Shown here: positions 9,301 through 16,764 of the stretch, one piece after another
How positions within the stretch are numbered: the first letter of the stretch is position 1
Layout of the letters: each line of letters opens with the position of its first letter
NCBI GenBank assembly: GCA_012510625.1
Contig: JAAZHP010000205.1
Location: forward strand, 1 to 29,950
Length of the DNA stretch: 29,950 nt
Direction of reading: 5' to 3'
DNA from: Bacillota bacterium
GTDB lineage: Bacteria; Bacillota; Dethiobacteria; DTU022
Notes under the pieces: generated by a model
What the model was told of the DNA's origin: nothing
What the model saw: only the letters and a program-made list of their open reading frames with translations
Database searches by the model: none
Program-made: the position numbers and the translations under genes

Positions 9301-9760
9301 CTTCCCCCCGCTTCAGCAGGCTGGGAATCTCCCCGCCAAGACAGCCGCTGAGAGCGATGAGACCGGCGGCGTTCTTCGCCAGCAGTTCGTGATCGACCCG
9401 CGGCTTGTAATAGAAACCTTCCAGGTAGCCGGCAGAGACAATCCGCATCAAGTTGCGGTATCCGGTCTGGTTTTCCGCCAAAAGAACGAGGTGATATTGA
9501 TAATCATCGAGCTTTGGCTCCTTCTGCTGCCGGGAGCGCGGGGCCACGTAAACCTCGCAGCCGATGAGCGGCTTGACCCCGGCCTTGAGCGCCTCCTTGT
9601 AAAAATCGATTACTCCAAACATGGCCCCGTGGTCGGTTATGGCCACGGCGGGCATTTCCATATCCGCAGCCCGCCGGACCAGTTCCTTGATGCGGGCCGC
9701 ACCGTCCAGAAGACTGTATTCAGTGTGGCAATGCAGGTGGACAAATTTATGATTCGACAA
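6317..9760 (-). CDS. dnaE: DNA polymerase III subunit alpha (DnaE)
   Basis: 1147 residues, full length for the DnaE1 type of replicative polymerase. Order: N-terminal PHP domain (VHLHCHTEYSLLDG at 7-20, TDHGAMFG, and further His/Asp metal positions), the polymerase palm with GPGRGSAAGSLVAYCLGIT and the catalytic MPDIDIDFCDD (Asp399, 401, 403), fingers and tandem helix-hairpin-helix region (ASYGFNKSHAAAYALIAYQTAYLKA), and a C-terminal OB fold (VGGIVTAVRSIYTKKGKPMAFVRLEDLSGSVELIVF). The start is a TTG at 9760: an in-frame TGA lies two codons upstream, the next in-frame ATG is residue 33 inside the PHP domain, and GGAG lies eight bases before the TTG. First gene of the dnaE-pfkA-pyk operon; the accDA genes found between dnaE and pfkA in Bacillus are absent. 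Divergent from ytrH. Confidence 0.97.
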   Translation of the reverse strand: MSNHKFVHLHCHTEYSLLDGAARIKELVRRAADMEMPAVAITDHGAMFGVIDFYKEALKAGVKPLIGCEVYVAPRSRQQKEPKLDDYQYHLVLLAENQTGYRNLMRIVSAGYLEGFYYKPRVDHELLAKNAAGLIALSGCLGGEIPSLLKRGEDEAARNLAVRYRDIFGPGNFYLELQDHRLPEQVAVNKGLSRIARETGIELVVTNDVHYLSREDAALHDVLLCIQTGKTVHDTDRLKFETEEFYFKSAPEMAMMFKDHPEALQNTLRIAERCRVDFQFDQLFLPAYDVPEGKDAAAYLEELCREGLQQRYPEITEQLEQRLAYEMKIINQMGYANYFLIVWDLIKYARSAGVMVGPGRGSAAGSLVAYCLGITNIDPIGNALLFERFLNPDRVSMPDIDIDFCDDKRERVFSYVAGKYGAERVAQIITFGTMAARGAVRDVGRALAFPYGEVDRVAKMIPNEIGMTINRALEQNRELQALYRGEERYRQLLDSSMAVEGMPRHASIHAAGVVISRDPLVNHVPLLKTNDQTVVTQFPMGTLEQLGLLKMDFLGLKTLSIIEEALAQIRRRHGREIILEEIPLDDAATYRMLSQGESTGIFQLESSGMRNVLRELMPNKFADIVAVVALYRPGPMEQIPAFIDSKHGRKPIHYPHPDLEPILKETYGVIVYQEQIMEIAATMAGFTLAQADLLRRAIGKKNKEILDQQQDLFIQGCMKKGYSRSLAREIYDLILKFASYGFNKSHAAAYALIAYQTAYLKANYPVEYMASLMTGYCSSSDKVALYIADCRRQGIEVLPPDINESEINFTVIDDKNIRFGLAAVKNVGTGAIESILEARRAKPFVSLRDFSARVDGRLCNRKAVESLIKCGAFDSLGGHRAQYLACLEESIAGGQVMQRERQNGQMTMFALMDRESKEELIRDRLPDIEEFSDKERLAMEKEMLGLYISGHPLEQYRPLLERMTQLTPCAELQEAGDRSAVSVGGIVTAVRSIYTKKGKPMAFVRLEDLSGSVELIVFSDLYERRSEIFQEDNPLLVKGKVDLKEEEEAKIIAESAVMLPRAAKQLFIKVSPGVDRNTLAKLRKMLHSANGGLPVCLYFEREKKMILLDESYRATDETAFLEQLEQLMGPGCVRLEELKPGLWNNLT

Positions 9761-9861
9761 TTTTCACACTCCAGGAACAAATCGATTTCACGTTTTATTT
9801 CTACTTGGCGGCAAGTATTTCCTCTCAGCGGCATATTTATTTGCTGAAGGGATGAATCCTG

Positions 9862-10191
9862 ATGAACTCGGACCGCCTTATTGTCAGCCTGCTGCTCACC
9901 TTCTGCGTGGCCCTGGGGGTTAACCTGGGCGGCAGTATGATGGGTTCACTGGGTGCGGTTCTGCTGCACCGCCCTCCCCTTAAGACCATGGTTGAACTCT
10001 CCGGAGAGCTGAAGGTGTGGGCCCTGGTTGCCGCTTTGGGAGGCACTTTCGGGATAATCAGGACATTCGAGGCCGGCGTTCTCGGTAAGCAGTTTATCGG
10101 CCTGCTCAAGCAGCTCCTGATCATCGGCAGCGCATTTTCCGGCGCCCATCTCGGTTACCTGATCATTAAGTCTCTGGGAGGAAATCATTAA
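9862..10191 (+). CDS. ytrH: Sporulation membrane protein YtrH
   Basis: A 109-residue hydrophobic protein with about three predicted membrane segments (residues about 6-32, 50-68 and 82-104). The segment VNLGGSMMGSLGAVLLHRPPLK and the ending AHLGYLIIKSLGG match my recollection of the YtrH family. In Bacillus ytrH and ytrI lie divergent from dnaE and are mother-cell (sigma-E) sporulation genes; the same layout here supports the call. ATG 9862 has GAAGGG about ten bases upstream. ytrI follows after three bases. Presence of this pair is the best evidence in the window that the organism forms endospores. No convincing sigma-E promoter could be placed at a workable distance. Confidence 0.85.
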   Translation: MNSDRLIVSLLLTFCVALGVNLGGSMMGSLGAVLLHRPPLKTMVELSGELKVWALVAALGGTFGIIRTFEAGVLGKQFIGLLKQLLIIGSAFSGAHLGYLIIKSLGGNH

Positions 10192-10194
10192 TCA

Positions 10195-10650
10195 ATGCGC
10201 CGGAATCTGGGAGCTCTTCTCCTGGGAGCGCTGGCCGGGGGGATGCTCATTCATCTCAACCATGCCCGCTGCCTGGAACAGCTGCACTGGGATAAAGAAA
10301 AGCTCAAGGTGCAGCTTTTTGAATGCACTGAAAGGCTTTCCAGGATGGAGGCGACGTGGGAGGAACAGCAAAAAGGAGAAATCAGTTCCGTAAAGTTCGT
10401 GATCCAGGGAGAAATCGAACCCTTTGCCAGGCTGGAGCTGCAGCGCCTGGCCGGCGAAATTACATCCGGTCTGGTTGGCGCCACGATTATGGAGATGCAG
10501 CCGGACCTGGTCGTAGCCCTGCTGCAGCGGCGCAAGCTGACCGTAGAGAAGAAGGATTACATGGTTACCGTCAACTGGGTGGTCATAGCTCCTGAGACCC
10601 TGTTCAATATAAATGTCTCTCCCGCTCCCGAAGAGGGGCCAGGCGGGTAA
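10195..10650 (+). CDS. ytrI: YtrI-like sporulation membrane protein
   Basis: A 151-residue protein with one N-terminal membrane anchor (about residues 4-20, LGALLLGALAGGMLIHL). A probable coiled coil follows (about 28-60, rich in Glu, Lys and Leu), then a mixed alpha/beta C-terminal region. This architecture and its position three bases behind ytrH match YtrI, the partner sporulation protein in Bacillus; sequence identity to YtrI is not something I can confirm by eye. The ribosome binding site GGGAGG lies in the last codons of ytrH. The final 47 bases overlap the end of the opposite-strand gene at 10604-10888. Confidence 0.7.
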   Translation: MRRNLGALLLGALAGGMLIHLNHARCLEQLHWDKEKLKVQLFECTERLSRMEATWEEQQKGEISSVKFVIQGEIEPFARLELQRLAGEITSGLVGATIMEMQPDLVVALLQRRKLTVEKKDYMVTVNWVVIAPETLFNINVSPAPEEGPGG

Positions 10651-10888
10651 TAGCTCCGTCAGAGCGGCGGCGCTGCTTCTGAACGCTCCGGCGCCAGCGC
10701 TTCCGGATTACATTCAACTGCCGCAGCAGCAGCAGTTCCCTGCCGAAAGCCAAAGCCGAAATGGACACCGCCAGCAGCCAGAGCGCGGCAAATATCCCTC
10801 CGGCTGACCCGATCGCCGGAGCCGGTAGAAAGTAGAGTCCCAGCGCCAGCAGAGCCAGCGCCGCCAGCATCCCGCCAAGAGCCTTCAT
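10604..10888 (-). CDS. Small two-helix membrane protein of unknown function
   Basis: 94 residues. Two hydrophobic segments (about 5-23, ending in a Pro-rich turn FLPAPAIG, and 28-50) are followed by a strongly basic, probably cytoplasmic tail (RKRWRRSVQKQRRRSDG and on). The start is secure because GGGAGGAG sits just upstream of ATG 10888. A plausible promoter lies at 10910-10938. I do not recognise the family. The gene is convergent with ytrI and the coding regions overlap by 47 bases, so the last 15 or so residues are constrained by both frames. Association with sporulation is suggested only by position. Confidence 0.65.
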   Translation of the reverse strand: MKALGGMLAALALLALGLYFLPAPAIGSAGGIFAALWLLAVSISALAFGRELLLLRQLNVIRKRWRRSVQKQRRRSDGAITRLAPLRERERHLY

Positions 10889-10909
10889 CTCATCTCCTCC
10901 CTTTAATAT

Positions 10910-10938
10910 ATAATCTAGGTTGCTTTTTTAAATGCCAA
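10910..10938 (-). promoter_or_regulatory. Candidate sigma-A promoter for the small membrane protein
   Basis: On the minus strand TTGGCA (10933-10938, five of six matches to the -35 consensus) is separated by 17 bases from GATTAT (10910-10915, four of six matches to -10). The start codon is 22 bases further on. Confidence 0.4.
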
Positions 10939-11256
10939 TTTCTATAACGATCTAGAGCGCCCTTGTGGCAGCCCCAACCACTTCTGTAAACAAAACAAAT
11001 AACGGTTTAGAAACAAAACCCAGTTGCCAATGCAAATCCCGGCGAAATCACGGAATGGAACAAGTGATCGTGATAGTTGGGTGCGACAACCGGGTTGAAT
11101 TTGGGCCGGGCATGCCCGGCCGCTACAACTGTATGTTGGCTGAAGAACGGGCGGGCATGGAAACCCGCCCCTACGGATTTGGCGAGGATGGAACCTGGCC
11201 TTACGCATTTGTCATCCTGAGCGAAGCGAAGGATCTCCTAATCATGCCGCCAGCAA
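10939..11256. repeat. Gene-free stretch with a cluster of REP-like palindromic repeats
   Basis: No credible gene is present. Three structured units lie close together: a perfect 18-base palindrome at 11104-11121 (GGCCGGGCATGCCCGGCC), a GGGCGGG/CCCGCCC hairpin at 11149-11170 followed by CTACGG, and the sequence GTCATCCTGAGCGAAGCGAA and on (11211-11237), which folds as ATCCT..AGGAT around a GCTTCGC-type loop. From memory, sequences like the last two occur as dispersed intergenic repeats in several bacterial lineages; copy number in this genome cannot be seen. The third unit ends 20 bases from the methyltransferase stop codon and could act as its transcript end. Bases 10939-11100 show nothing recognisable. 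Confidence 0.6.
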
Positions 11257-12015
11257 TCAATCCATCGTGGGGTTTGGCTCCGCCACAAAGGTCAGCTTGG
11301 GCTCGCCGGCGGCGGAGGGCGCAAGCCTGAATGTGGGGAATATCTCCAGGAGCCTGAAACCGGCCTCTTCCAGGAGGCGGCATACCAGATCCGGCGGATA
11401 ATCTTTCTCCCGGTGGCGCTCCTGGAATTTGCGGTAAAGTCCGCCTTCTTCAATCTCAAAAACGGTTAAAAATACCTCCCATGTCTCAGTGGTCTTATCA
11501 TAGCGGCTCTCCCAGATCAACGAAAAATCCTCTTCGTCAGCCCAGTAGACCGAGGGTTGGCCGTTACGCGCCCGCAGCGAGGGGCGGGTCAGGTCAAAAA
11601 TAAAAAGTCCCCCCGGCTGCAGCAGCTTCCTGACGCCTGAAAAAGCCTGCAGAAGTTCTTTATCTGTAAGTAGATAGTTGAGCCCGTCCTGGAAGAGGAG
11701 CGCGAGGTCATATTGCTCCGCCAGGCGCAGTTCGCGGAGATCCATCCGGCAAAAGTTTACTTGCAGCCCCGCAGCGGCGGCCTTGGCCCGGGCCACCTGC
11801 AGCATCTCTTCCGAAAGATCTAGCCCGGTGACCCGGTAGCCGCGGGCGGCAAAGGGAAGAGACGAACTTCCGGTACCGCAGGCAAGATCCAGCAGGGAGC
11901 GCGGCTGCCTGTTGAAACGCTGCAGCAGGGACTCGATATAATCGGCCCATCCTTCATAATCCACGCCCTCCATGATCCGGTCATAAATCCCGGCAAACCC
12001 GGCATAAGGCTTCAT
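11257..12015 (-). CDS. Class I SAM-dependent methyltransferase
   Basis: 252 residues. The SAM-binding motif LLDLACGTGSSSLPFAARGY (residues 41-60), the acidic loop GLDLSEEML and the later LLQPGGLFIFDLTRPS are typical of small cytoplasmic methyltransferases of the type that begins YAGFAGIYDRIM. The substrate is not predictable. The frame is open for 42 more codons upstream, but that extension overlaps the end of the Lon-like gene. ATG 12015 has GGAGG six bases upstream and gives the conserved start MKPYAGFAGIYD. It begins 19 bases after the Lon-like protease stop, so it is probably the last gene of that operon. Confidence 0.85.
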   Translation of the reverse strand: MKPYAGFAGIYDRIMEGVDYEGWADYIESLLQRFNRQPRSLLDLACGTGSSSLPFAARGYRVTGLDLSEEMLQVARAKAAAAGLQVNFCRMDLRELRLAEQYDLALLFQDGLNYLLTDKELLQAFSGVRKLLQPGGLFIFDLTRPSLRARNGQPSVYWADEEDFSLIWESRYDKTTETWEVFLTVFEIEEGGLYRKFQERHREKDYPPDLVCRLLEEAGFRLLEIFPTFRLAPSAAGEPKLTFVAEPNPTMD

Positions 12016-12034
12016 CCTGCCCTCCGGTGCGGCC

Positions 12035-14494
12035 TTATTTTCGCTCCTGCTCCCCTTCATGGGGCTCATTCTGCTCTTTTTGATCCCGTTCATGGGCTTC
12101 AACCTGCTCTTTTTGTTCGCGCAGCACCTTGTCGAATTCACGCAGCCGGCTGATTACTGCCTCATTTACCGTGCCTGAAGGAAAGCTGCCGTCCGCCAGC
12201 TCGCCCCCTGCATCCATGCCTGTAAGCAGCTCCATGCCTTCATCGACAGTGGAAATGGCATAAATATGAAACTTTCCAGAGGCCACGGCCTTCTCGATCT
12301 CTTCGCGCAGCACCAGGTTGTTCAGGTTCGGTTGGGGAATAATCACGCCCTGTTCGCCGGTAAGGCCCTTGATTTTGCAGGCAGCGTAGAACCCTTCTAT
12401 TTTGCTGTTAATCCCCCCAACGGGCTGTATTTCGCCGTTTTGGTTGACCGAGCCGGTCACGGCAAAATTCTGTTTCAAAGGAATACCGGAAATGCTTGAG
12501 AGAAGGGCAAAAAGTTCTGCCGCAGAGGCGCTGTCCCCTTCCACGCTGCTGTAAGACTGCTCGAAACATAGGCTGGCCGACAGGTTCAAGGGAACCTTGC
12601 TGCCGTAGCGGCGCGTGAGATAGCCGCTTAGGATCAGGACCCCTTTGTCATGAATCTTTCCGCTCAGCTTGCTCTCCCGCTCAATGTTGATGATGCCGCG
12701 GCGGCCGGGAGAAACCGTGCAGGTCACCCGCGAAGGCCGGCCAAAATGGTAATCTCCCAGGTCAATAACAGAAAGGGCGTTCACCTGGCCAATCCGGGCT
12801 CCTTCGAAATCCAGCAGTATCTGCCCCTTCTCGATGGCCTCCATGATTTTTTGCTCGTACCGGTTGGAGCGCTCTATTTTTTCAGCCAGCGCTTTTTTTA
12901 CGTGTTCCGCCCTGACGATCTCATCGCCATCTATTCCGGCCCAGGCGTCGGCCTCGTAGAGAAGCTCAACGATATCGTTAAACCGGGTGCTTAATTTCTC
13001 CTGGTTCTCGGCCAGGCGGGCGCTGTATTCGATTATTTTCACTACGGCCTCGCAATCAAAATGTCGCAGCCGCTCCTTATTGCAGTGATAGGCGATAAAG
13101 CCGGCCATCTTGGACAAATTGTTGTCGTTTATATCCATTTCCACGTCAAAATCGACTTTTATCTTGAAGAGCTTGCGAAAATCTTCGTCGTAAGAATATA
13201 GCAGCTGGTAAAGCAGGGGGCTGCCAATCATGATTACTTTCAACTGCAGCGGTATGGGCTGCGGGCGCAGTGTGGATACGGTGATCATGGAAAACTGCTC
13301 TCCCAGGGTTTCGATGCGGATCTCCTTTGTCTTCAGGGTCCTCTTTAATGCCTCCCATGACTGCAGGCCGGCCAGGACATCGTTGGCCTGCAAGATGAGG
13401 TAGCCGCCGTTGGCGCGGTGAAATGAGCCTGCCTTGAGCATGGTGAAATCGGTGACCACTGCGCCAAGGCGGTTCTCATACTCCATCCTGCCCAGCAGGT
13501 TGTAGTACGACGGGTTGGTCTCGTAAACCAGCGGGGCCCCTTCTGTCTCCCGGTGATCTACGAAAAGGTTGACCTTGTAGCGCAGCTCCGCCTGCCCCCT
13601 GCTCTGGCGCTGCAGCCAGTTAAGGGGAAAGGCCTGCTCCTCTTCATCGGTGCGGAATTCACTGAGGTTTGAAAGAACATCTTCCTGGAGCGCCCGCAGG
13701 TAGCGCTGGATTTTGGGGAAAGCGCTGTATTTCTCCAGGATCTCGTTGAAAAGATGCCCTGTCGCAGCGATGGCAATCTTCTGATCGAGCTCTTTGAGCT
13801 TCTCTTTAAGCCTTCGCTCGGCAGACTGAATCCGGCGCATGATCTCCATGGCCTTTAACTGCACGGCGGTGGACCTCTTCTCCAGCTCATCTTTTGCCTG
13901 CTGCTCCATTTTGGCATAATCCTCCTCGCTGACCTGCTCGCCGTCAACGAGGGGTACGGTAACGAAGCCGGAGCTGGTTCTCTTCAAAGCAAAGCCCTGT
14001 TCCATGGCGGTTTTATTAAGCTCTTCCAGGTGTTCGCTGCGCAATTCCTGGAATTTCTTCACGTAAGCTGCTTTCTGCTTCTCGTAATCTTCAGCATCAA
14101 AGGCCTTGGGGATAGCCTGCTTGAGATCGTCCAGAAGCTCTTCCACGCGGCTGCAGAAAAGCGCTCCCTCTCCTGCCGGCAGATTCAGGGCCAGCGGTTC
14201 AGAAGGATTGTTGAAATTGTATACGTAGAGCCAGTCGTCCGGCCGGGGCTCCTCCGCAGCAATTTTCTGCACTGCGGAAAGAGCGTAGCTGGATCTGCCG
14301 GTCCCGGTAAAACCGGTCATAAAAATATTGTAGCCTGTGCGCTTAATGCGCAGGCCAAATTCCATCGCCTTGACCGCGCGCTCCTGCCCGATCATCCCCT
14401 CCAGCGGCGGAATTTCGGCAGTAGTTTGAAAAGGAAGCTTCTGGGGATCACAATGATAGGTCAAATCCGCGGCGCATAATTTATGTATGGCCAT
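12035..14494 (-). CDS. Lon-like ATP-dependent protease (COG1067, AAA_32 type)
   Basis: 819 residues. It resembles the Lon-related COG1067 proteases rather than housekeeping LonA. N-terminal AAA domain: Walker A GFTGTGRSS at 61-69, in which the usual Lys is Arg67. A long coiled-coil insertion lies about residues 100-250. The nucleotide-binding region GSFHRANGGYLILQA follows, and then a C-terminal Lon proteolytic domain with catalytic Ser655 in EGDSASAAE and Lys698 in GGINSKIEG, 43 residues apart as in Lon. ATG 14494 follows AGGAG by eight bases. The C-terminus ends in a charged tail with two 11-residue repeats. Located between nth and the methyltransferase gene with short gaps. Expected role: cytoplasmic protein degradation; targets unknown. 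Confidence 0.92.
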   Translation of the reverse strand: MAIHKLCAADLTYHCDPQKLPFQTTAEIPPLEGMIGQERAVKAMEFGLRIKRTGYNIFMTGFTGTGRSSYALSAVQKIAAEEPRPDDWLYVYNFNNPSEPLALNLPAGEGALFCSRVEELLDDLKQAIPKAFDAEDYEKQKAAYVKKFQELRSEHLEELNKTAMEQGFALKRTSSGFVTVPLVDGEQVSEEDYAKMEQQAKDELEKRSTAVQLKAMEIMRRIQSAERRLKEKLKELDQKIAIAATGHLFNEILEKYSAFPKIQRYLRALQEDVLSNLSEFRTDEEEQAFPLNWLQRQSRGQAELRYKVNLFVDHRETEGAPLVYETNPSYYNLLGRMEYENRLGAVVTDFTMLKAGSFHRANGGYLILQANDVLAGLQSWEALKRTLKTKEIRIETLGEQFSMITVSTLRPQPIPLQLKVIMIGSPLLYQLLYSYDEDFRKLFKIKVDFDVEMDINDNNLSKMAGFIAYHCNKERLRHFDCEAVVKIIEYSARLAENQEKLSTRFNDIVELLYEADAWAGIDGDEIVRAEHVKKALAEKIERSNRYEQKIMEAIEKGQILLDFEGARIGQVNALSVIDLGDYHFGRPSRVTCTVSPGRRGIINIERESKLSGKIHDKGVLILSGYLTRRYGSKVPLNLSASLCFEQSYSSVEGDSASAAELFALLSSISGIPLKQNFAVTGSVNQNGEIQPVGGINSKIEGFYAACKIKGLTGEQGVIIPQPNLNNLVLREEIEKAVASGKFHIYAISTVDEGMELLTGMDAGGELADGSFPSGTVNEAVISRLREFDKVLREQKEQVEAHERDQKEQNEPHEGEQERK
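12053..12118 (-). repeat. Two 33-base tandem repeats coding the Lon-like protein tail
   Basis: Two in-frame imperfect copies, 12086-12118 and 12053-12085, encode EQKEQVEAHER and DQKEQNEPHEG. A partial third (EQERK) precedes the stop. The unit length of exactly 11 codons points to in-frame duplication. Confidence 0.8.
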
Positions 14495-14553
14495 TTTATC
14501 ACTCCTCTCTGATCCGGGTAGATTTCAGGTTCAGGGCGAACCTTTTGTGCATT

Positions 14554-15228
14554 TTATGCTCCGCCCCGCTTATTCTGACATGTTATTGCCCACCGGCAGT
14601 AAGCTTTCAGGATACAGCCGGTGCAGCGAGGGTTCCGGGCCTTGCAGACGGACCGTCCATGGGCAATGAGCCGGTGGTGGGCCCGGCCCCATTTTTCCGG
14701 AGGCAGGATCTCCTTTAACTCTGCTTCAACATCTTCCGGCCGCCTGCCCAAAGCCAGTCCCAGCCGGCGAGCCACTCTGAAAACATGCGTATCCACGGCC
14801 AGGGCGGGCTGGCCAAAGGCGACGCTTAGGATAACATTGGCGCTCTTGCGCCCGATCCCCGGCAACGAAAGAAGATCGTCAAAGTTCTCTGGCACTTTGC
14901 CCCCAAAATCTTTCACTAATTTCCTGCTCGCTTCAACGAGGTAGCGGCTTTTATTGCGGTAAAGGCCGCACCCCTTCAGGTATGGCTCCAGCTCTTCGGG
15001 TTGTAAGCGGGCCATCTGCTGCGGCGTAGGGGCAACTGCAAATAGCTTTTCCGTGATCCTGTTGACCTGTTCATCGGTGGTTTGCGCCGATAGAAGGACG
15101 GCCACGAACAGTTGGAAGGGATCGCTGTAAGCAAGCCTGGTGCGGGCATGGGGATATTGCCGCTCCAGGAGCGAAAAGATCTTGCGGGCCTGCTCCGGCC
15201 CCCATTCGTTTGCTCCCCGGTTAAACAT
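14554..15228 (-). CDS. nth: Endonuclease III
   Basis: 224 residues, normal length for this bifunctional DNA glycosylase/AP lyase, which removes oxidised pyrimidines. Helix-hairpin-helix LPGIGRKSANVIL carries the catalytic Lys128, and VDTHVFRV carries the catalytic Asp146. The [4Fe-4S] cluster motif is complete: C195, C202, C205 and C211 (C-x6-C-x2-C-x5-C). ATG 15228 gives a good N-terminus, but the ribosome binding site is weak; a TATAAT-like box sits only a few bases upstream (15235-15240). The CoA-transferase gene ends 44 bases upstream and the Lon-like gene begins 59 bases downstream, all on the same strand. Confidence 0.96.
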   Translation of the reverse strand: MFNRGANEWGPEQARKIFSLLERQYPHARTRLAYSDPFQLFVAVLLSAQTTDEQVNRITEKLFAVAPTPQQMARLQPEELEPYLKGCGLYRNKSRYLVEASRKLVKDFGGKVPENFDDLLSLPGIGRKSANVILSVAFGQPALAVDTHVFRVARRLGLALGRRPEDVEAELKEILPPEKWGRAHHRLIAHGRSVCKARNPRCTGCILKAYCRWAITCQNKRGGA

Positions 15229-15272
15229 AGCTCTATTATAAACTGCGAAAAAATATTGGTAAAGGTGCGGGC

Positions 15273-16469
15273 TTAACCGGCCCTGGCGACACCTTCTTCA
15301 AGAAGAGCCGTTATTTCGTCCCTGGAATAGCCCAGTGATTTAAGGATTTCCACTGTATGCTCTCCCAGCCGTGGCGGCGGCAGCCGCACTTCTCCCCCGC
15401 GGCCGGAAAAAAGCAGCGGAAAACCGGGCTGCTTTTGCACGGCGCCCCCGGGGCGGGATACCTCTATCCAGAAACCCAGCTCCCGGGCCAGCGGGTGCGC
15501 GGCGGCGGCGTGGAGATCGAGAACGGGTTCGCAGCAGGCGTCGTGGCGGGCAAAGAATTCAACCCACTTTGCCTGTGTTTTCTCCTTGAAAAGCGCCCGC
15601 AATTCCCGGATCAGCTGATCCTGGGAGGCAGGATCAAATTGCCGCTCCACCCACTGGGGCCGCCCCACGGCAAGGCAGAAATTCTGCCAGAAGAGTGGTT
15701 CCAGCGCCCCTAAACTCATGTATTTATTGTCGGCGGTCTCATAGAGATTGTAGCAGCCGTATGCGCCGGTGATATGCCCGCAGCCGCGCCGCGGTATGCT
15801 TTCGCCGCCAGCCGGCGCTGCTGCGGCGTAGACCAGCCAGGGCAGAAGCCCGCGGGTCATGGAAACATCAACATGGCCGCCCTTCCCGTTCTTACCGCGC
15901 GCGTAGAGAGCCATGAAAATCCCCGAGAGCGCCATCATTGTTCCCGCGGCAATATCGGCAATCTGCACCGCGGGCATCACCGGGGCTTCGCCCGGCGCGG
16001 CGCTCAGATCGAGCAGGCCGCTCAGTGCGGTATAGTTCAGGTCATGGCCGGCCCGCTCGCGGTAGATTCCTTTCTGTCCGTAGCCGGAGATGGAGACATA
16101 GATGAGGCCGGGGTTTAGGGATTTTAGAGAGTTGTAGTCCAGGCCCAGCCGCTCCATTACCCCGGGGCGGAAACCTTCCACCAGGACATCGCTGCGCGCG
16201 GCCAGCCGGAGTAGAATATCCCGCCCGCGAGAAGTTTTCAGGTTAAGGGCCAGGCTCTTTTTATTGCGATTCAAAAGCCAGAAAAAACTACCCGATTCAT
16301 CGATTATTTCGCCCACCGCCCGGGTGGGATCACCGGCGGCGGCATCCTCAATTTTCAGCACCCCGGCGCCGTAATCGCCCATGAGCATAGTGCAAAGAGG
16401 ACCCGGCAGGAGCCTGGTCAGGTCGATAACCTGCAAACCCTCCAGCAAGGGGCTCTCCTGCAATGGCAT
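15273..16469 (-). CDS. CaiB/BaiF family CoA-transferase or alpha-methylacyl-CoA racemase
   Basis: 398 residues, family III CoA-transferase fold. Motifs: GLQVIDLTRLLPGPLCTMLMGDYGAGVLKIE near the N-terminus, RNKKSLALNLK, EGFRPGVMERLGLDY, ISGYGQKG, RAGHDLNYTALSG (His142/Asp143) and QIADIAAGTMMA (Asp172, aligned with the catalytic Asp of formyl-CoA transferase and the racemase). The GHDLNYTALSG segment resembles alpha-methylacyl-CoA racemases more than carnitine or oxalate CoA-transferases, but the two activities cannot be separated by eye. ATG 16469 follows GAGAGGGA. First gene of the run that includes nth, the Lon-like protease and the methyltransferase; it has no obvious functional link to them. 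Confidence 0.88.
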   Translation of the reverse strand: MPLQESPLLEGLQVIDLTRLLPGPLCTMLMGDYGAGVLKIEDAAAGDPTRAVGEIIDESGSFFWLLNRNKKSLALNLKTSRGRDILLRLAARSDVLVEGFRPGVMERLGLDYNSLKSLNPGLIYVSISGYGQKGIYRERAGHDLNYTALSGLLDLSAAPGEAPVMPAVQIADIAAGTMMALSGIFMALYARGKNGKGGHVDVSMTRGLLPWLVYAAAAPAGGESIPRRGCGHITGAYGCYNLYETADNKYMSLGALEPLFWQNFCLAVGRPQWVERQFDPASQDQLIRELRALFKEKTQAKWVEFFARHDACCEPVLDLHAAAAHPLARELGFWIEVSRPGGAVQKQPGFPLLFSGRGGEVRLPPPRLGEHTVEILKSLGYSRDEITALLEEGVARAG

Positions 16470-16764
16470 TATCCATCCCTCTCATTCCGGGAAAATTTTA
16501 TACACGGTAAAATTTCTTGCATCTTCTTGCCAATTCCTGCTTTCAACATTGCGCGGCAGAGCTTGCATAAATAGATCGGCGGCGGGGTGAGATAATATAA
16601 TCAATATCAATTAATCTTATCCCCAGCCCGCACAGCGCCGGCCTTCGGTGCAGTTTGTCCCTCTCCCCGCTGGCGGCGAAGAAAGCGGGCACAAGCAGAA
16701 AGAATAACTCCCGATTCCAGAACATAAAGAAAGGGAAAATTGCCCTGCCCGGGAGGCTGGAAAA
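16470..16764. other. Divergent intergenic region without recognisable gene
   Basis: 295 bases between two divergent genes. A TATAAT at 16596-16601 could serve the plus-strand genes but lacks a -35 at the right distance. A 60-codon open frame on the minus strand (16543-16725) has no ribosome binding site. Confidence 0.4.

Noticed and set aside
9813..9839. Possible sigma-E promoter for ytrH (AAGTATT and CATATTTA)
   Set aside because: The spacing is about 12 bases, and the predicted transcript would begin within the ribosome binding site, so it does not fit.
10942..11208. 88-codon open frame on the minus strand across the repeat cluster
   Set aside because: Composed of the palindromic repeats, without ribosome binding site or recognisable motif.
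11104..11237. CRISPR array
   Set aside because: The palindromic units differ from each other and are not regularly spaced.
12016..12141. N-terminal extension of the methyltransferase
   Set aside because: It is read from the Lon-like gene's repeat tail in another frame; the ribosome binding site and conserved N-terminus favour ATG 12015.
16543..16725. 60-codon open frame in the divergent gap upstream of the flavoprotein
   Set aside because: No ribosome binding site and no resemblance to known proteins.
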